Source of the DNA: Autumnicola lenta
GTDB taxonomy: Bacteria > Bacteroidota > Bacteroidia > Flavobacteriales > Flavobacteriaceae
Assembly (NCBI RefSeq): GCF_031846515.1
Contig: NZ_JAVRHO010000012.1
Span: 1 to 64,000, forward strand
DNA: 64,000 bases
Direction: 5' to 3'
The position numbers and the translations under genes are program-made. Positions within the stretch are counted from its first letter, which is position 1; every line of letters starts with the position of its first letter. The notes below the pieces were generated by a model. The model did no database searches. It was not told the origin of the DNA and saw nothing but the letters and a program-made list of their open reading frames with translations. Positions 61,361 to 64,000 of the stretch are shown in pieces.

Positions 61361-62371
61361 ATGATTCTAGTAACCGGAGGAACGGGCCTTGTGGGTTCGC
61401 ATTTACTTTTGGATCTCGCCAGATCGGGAGAGAAAATCCGCGCGATCCATAGAGAAAGCAGTAATCTTGAAACGGTGGAGAAAGTTTTCTCCTATTATGT
61501 TTCTTCTGCGGAAGCAAAAAAACTTTTTAATACTATTGAATGGGTTAAGGCGGACATACTGAATATTCCGGCCTTAAAATTGGCATTTTCAGGGGTTGAC
61601 TTTGTTTACCACTGTGCGGCACTTATTTCTTTTGATTCCGGCGATGTCAACAAACTCCGGCAAATAAATATTACGGGCACAGCAAATGTTGTAAACCTTT
61701 GTATTTCGAATTCGATTAAAAAACTTTGCCATGTAAGTAGTACGGCCAGCCTCGGAAAACCCTTGGTAGGTAATAAAATTACTGAAAAAACTCCCTGGAA
61801 CCCTGAAGAGAACCATAGCGATTATGCAATTTCAAAATACGGAGCTGAAATTGAAGTTTGGCGCGGAACACAGGAAGGTGTTGACGCGGTAATTGTCAAT
61901 CCCGGAATAATTATTGGCCCCGGATTCTGGAATGCGGGGTCTGGTCCTCTTTTCCAAAAGGTAGATAAAGGATTCAATTATTATTTTCCGAAAATCACAG
62001 GGTTTGTAGATGTAAAGGATGTAGTTAAGGCCATGCAGCAATTAATGGCTTCAGAAATTAAAAACGAACAGTATATCCTGATTTCTGAAAACCGAAGTTT
62101 TAAATATGTCTTGAAAGAAGCGGCGGCAAGTATTAATAAACCCGCACCCCGAAATAAATTAAAGAAATGGATGATTTTGCTGGCCTGGATATTTCAGAGC
62201 CTTGGAAGTATTTTTGGATTCAAAAAACAGTTTAGCAGGAATTCCACTAGAACCCTTTATGACGAGTGGCATTTTAGTAATAAAAAAATAAAGAACGATC
62301 TGAATTTTCAGTTTCAGCAATTATCAGAAAGTATCAGGGAAACCGGAAAAATCTATTTAAAAGCGTCCTGA
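61361..62371 (+). CDS. NAD-dependent epimerase/dehydratase family protein
   Basis: A 336-residue extended short-chain dehydrogenase. The cofactor loop is ILVTGGTGLVGSHLLLDLA. Active-site Tyr and Lys are in DYAISKYGAE near residue 150, with the preceding Ser in VSSTASLG. It resembles dihydroflavonol-reductase-like or sugar-nucleotide epimerase-like members; the substrate cannot be told. Its 3' end is 2 nt from the convergent DUF4296 gene. A TATATTTA -7-like box overlaps the 5' gap to tyrS. Confidence 0.85.
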   Translation: MILVTGGTGLVGSHLLLDLARSGEKIRAIHRESSNLETVEKVFSYYVSSAEAKKLFNTIEWVKADILNIPALKLAFSGVDFVYHCAALISFDSGDVNKLRQINITGTANVVNLCISNSIKKLCHVSSTASLGKPLVGNKITEKTPWNPEENHSDYAISKYGAEIEVWRGTQEGVDAVIVNPGIIIGPGFWNAGSGPLFQKVDKGFNYYFPKITGFVDVKDVVKAMQQLMASEIKNEQYILISENRSFKYVLKEAAASINKPAPRNKLKKWMILLAWIFQSLGSIFGFKKQFSRNSTRTLYDEWHFSNKKIKNDLNFQFQQLSESIRETGKIYLKAS

Positions 62372-62373
62372 TT

Positions 62374-62907
62374 TCACCTTCTTCTATCCTCCCCGGATGA
62401 AATAAGGCTGTCCCGGGAAATAAAATTTCTACGCCGTATATCCCGCACATCATTTAGAGAATTCTGTCTCCTTATAGAGTCTCTCAATGAATCATTTGGA
62501 ATAGAATCCTGTGCTGCAACAGAATCCAGTTTGGAAATAGAATCCTGTATTCGTTCTTCTTCTTGCTGGATAGAATCACGCGCCTCTTTAACATGCTGCA
62601 GCCGATCTCTTACACGCTCAAAAATACTCTCATAAGTCGTGAAATTTTCGGTATAATAATCATTGCTGCGCTCCAGCTGCAGGCTGTCTATATCGTGCTT
62701 TTCATAAATATACTGGTAAGGTTTTATACCGGCATCTTCAAGAACTGTCTTGTTTAAATTCCTTGCCGATTGCAAAATAGCAAGTTCTGTAAGTACATCC
62801 ACCATCTTCTCTTCCCCTATCAGATCATCAGGTTTCTCTGTCCGCTCAATATTTCGGCAGCCAGAAAAAAGAATTACAACAAGAAAAAATAACAGAATGT
62901 TTTTCAT
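62374..62907 (-). CDS. DUF4296 lipoprotein
   Basis: A 177-residue lipoprotein with a lipobox ending ILFSGC at about Cys17. The DUF4296 domain (about 30-110) carries EEKMVDVLTELAILQSARNLNK and YIYEKHDIDSLQLERSNDYYTEN. A Ser/Asp/Arg-rich coiled tail completes it. The domain is confined to Bacteroidota, and its function is unknown. ATG 62907 lies 1 nt past the dihydroorotase stop. An earlier ATG at 62919 would overlap that gene by 11 nt. Confidence 0.85.
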   Translation of the reverse strand: MKNILLFFLVVILFSGCRNIERTEKPDDLIGEEKMVDVLTELAILQSARNLNKTVLEDAGIKPYQYIYEKHDIDSLQLERSNDYYTENFTTYESIFERVRDRLQHVKEARDSIQQEEERIQDSISKLDSVAAQDSIPNDSLRDSIRRQNSLNDVRDIRRRNFISRDSLISSGEDRRR

Positions 62908-62908
62908 T

Positions 62909-64000
62909 TTATCTATCAAACGTTAGACGCTCTGCAACTTTTGAAAAAGGCTGATGTTTAAAGTTTTTATATACCAGGCGACCATTTACAAATGTATGTG
63001 TGACCCTGGATTTAAATGTTGTTCCTTCAAAAGGAGACCAACCGCACTTATAGACAGTGTTATCCGGCTGCACAGCCCAGGGAGCGTTTAAATCTACCAG
63101 TACAAGATCTGCTTTATATCCTTCTCTTATATACCCCCTATCTTTGATCTGAAAAAGTATAGCGGGGTTATGGCACATTTTTTCTACAATTTTTTCCAGA
63201 CTAATTTTTTCCTGATGATGAAGCTGAAGTAAAGCCGGTAATGCATGCTGTACCAGGGGACCTCCGCTGGGAGCTTTGGTATATACATTTTTCTTCTCTT
63301 CCCGGGTGTGGGGAGCATGATCTGTCGCAATAACATCTATATAATCATCTTTCACTGCCTGTAACAGTGCCTGCTGATCCTTCTCTGTTTTTACTGCAGG
63401 ATTCCACTTGATAAAAGTTCCTTTTTTAGCATAATCTGAATCATTAAACCATAGATGGTGTATACAAACTTCAGCAGTGATTTTTTTATCCTTCAGAGGT
63501 TTTTTATTACTAAACAGGCTTATTTCTTTTGCTGTGGAAACATGGAATACATGCAATCTTGCCCCTGTTTTCTTAGCCAGTGCAACCGCCCTGGAAGAAG
63601 ACTTATAACAAGCTTCAGCACTTCTTATTTTAGGGTGCAATTCTATAGGAATATCCTCGCCATAACGTTCCACACATTCCTCAAGATTTTTGCGAATAGT
63701 CTCTTCATCTTCACAATGCGCTGCTATTAACAAGGGAGACTTCAAAAATATTTGCTCCAGCACTTTTTCATTATCTACCAACATATTTCCGGTAGAAGAG
63801 CCAAGGAACAACTTTAAAGCTGCAGTAGTTTTTGGGTCTATCTTTACAATTTCATCCAGGTTGTCGTTAGTACCACCAAACATAAAAGAATAATTGGCGT
63901 AAGAAGATTCTTTTGCCAACTGGAACTTTTCTTCCAGCAACTCTATGGTAGTGGTCTGCGGCAGGGTATTGGGCATTTCGATAAAAGAAGTAATTCCTCC
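62909..64000 (-). CDS. Dihydroorotase (partial, N-terminus outside window)
   Basis: An amidohydrolase of pyrimidine synthesis, or a close relative such as allantoinase. The visible 363 codons run to the window edge with no stop; the first visible residues are GGITSFIEMPNTLPQTT. Metal-site residues are seen in AAHCEDE, FHVSTAKE and ATDHAPHTREEK (catalytic Asp), with HHLWF typical of dihydroorotase. The N-terminal HxH motif lies outside. The DUF4296 gene follows after 1 nt. The match to class I dihydroorotases is good. Confidence 0.88.
   Translation of the reverse strand, partial: GGITSFIEMPNTLPQTTTIELLEEKFQLAKESSYANYSFMFGGTNDNLDEIVKIDPKTTAALKLFLGSSTGNMLVDNEKVLEQIFLKSPLLIAAHCEDEETIRKNLEECVERYGEDIPIELHPKIRSAEACYKSSSRAVALAKKTGARLHVFHVSTAKEISLFSNKKPLKDKKITAEVCIHHLWFNDSDYAKKGTFIKWNPAVKTEKDQQALLQAVKDDYIDVIATDHAPHTREEKKNVYTKAPSGGPLVQHALPALLQLHHQEKISLEKIVEKMCHNPAILFQIKDRGYIREGYKADLVLVDLNAPWAVQPDNTVYKCGWSPFEGTTFKSRVTHTFVNGRLVYKNFKHQPFSKVAERLTFDR

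Overview
The window looks like a chromosomal stretch from a member of the Flavobacteriaceae (Bacteroidota), perhaps near Gramella or Salegentibacter. The genus is a guess. The signs are a TonB-dependent receptor with a carboxypeptidase-like N-terminal domain, a type IX secretion (T9SS) sorting-domain protein, DUF2723, DUF4296 and DUF3050 proteins, a group III truncated globin, and promoters of the Bacteroidota form TTTG-N19-TAnnTTTG. Short palindromic repeats typical of this group are scattered between genes.

Layout. 1-4.8 kb: rimP-nusA-infB on the minus strand, with a terminator-like hairpin in its 5' leader. 4.9-9.3 kb: a universal stress protein, an AsmA-like protein, a metallophosphoesterase, small proteins and a CheY-like regulator. 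9.7-17.8 kb: a stress and respiration-type block (YceI, outer-membrane barrel, second YceI, thioredoxin, small membrane protein with globin, a 445-bp tandem repeat, a second stress protein, a receiver-CRP fusion and a PAS histidine kinase). 18.2-26.3 kb: accessory genes (a single-polypeptide restriction-modification enzyme, higBA with a peptidase-fused antitoxin, a CRTAC1-like lipoprotein, and hicAB with a frameshifted toxin). 26.5-27.1 kb: tRNA-Gln followed by three 125-bp repeats of its own 3' end plus terminator. 27.3-37.8 kb: a DUF2723 glycosyltransferase, a deacetylase, a cysteine-less thioredoxin-like protein, a phosphoesterase, a sugar transporter and DNA polymerase I. 37.9-39.5 kb: two related lipoproteins. 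39.8-42.8 kb: rplM-rpsI and rpsB-tsf. 42.9-51.4 kb: housekeeping genes (tRNA methyltransferases, acyl-CoA dehydrogenase, ferredoxin, NifU-like and Mrp proteins, an alkyltransferase-like protein, a LysE exporter and a glycosyltransferase). 51.4-58.7 kb: a PhoR/PhoB-like pair divergent from a TonB receptor, a duplicated lipoprotein and a T9SS-tail protein. 58.7-64 kb: LuxE-like protein, tyrS, an epimerase, a DUF4296 lipoprotein and a dihydroorotase cut by the window end.

The best candidate for an undescribed system is the 9.6-17.8 kb block. A histidine kinase whose PAS domain carries FixL-like heme-pocket residues lies directly upstream of a response regulator in which a receiver domain is fused to a CRP-type DNA-binding domain. 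Three surrounding promoters each carry a TGA-N6-TCA palindrome whose centre is exactly 36.5 nt from the distal end of the -7 box, the class II CRP/FNR position. I infer a compact gas or redox-sensing circuit controlling YceI, porin, globin and stress-protein genes. That inference has not been tested.

Other points worth checking are the rimP-nusA-infB leader hairpin, the tRNA-tail/terminator array, a Glu-to-Gln change in the PolA proofreading site, an unlisted 59-residue Cys-rich gene at 45160-45339, and a dispersed GGCAATTTTCGG-type motif.
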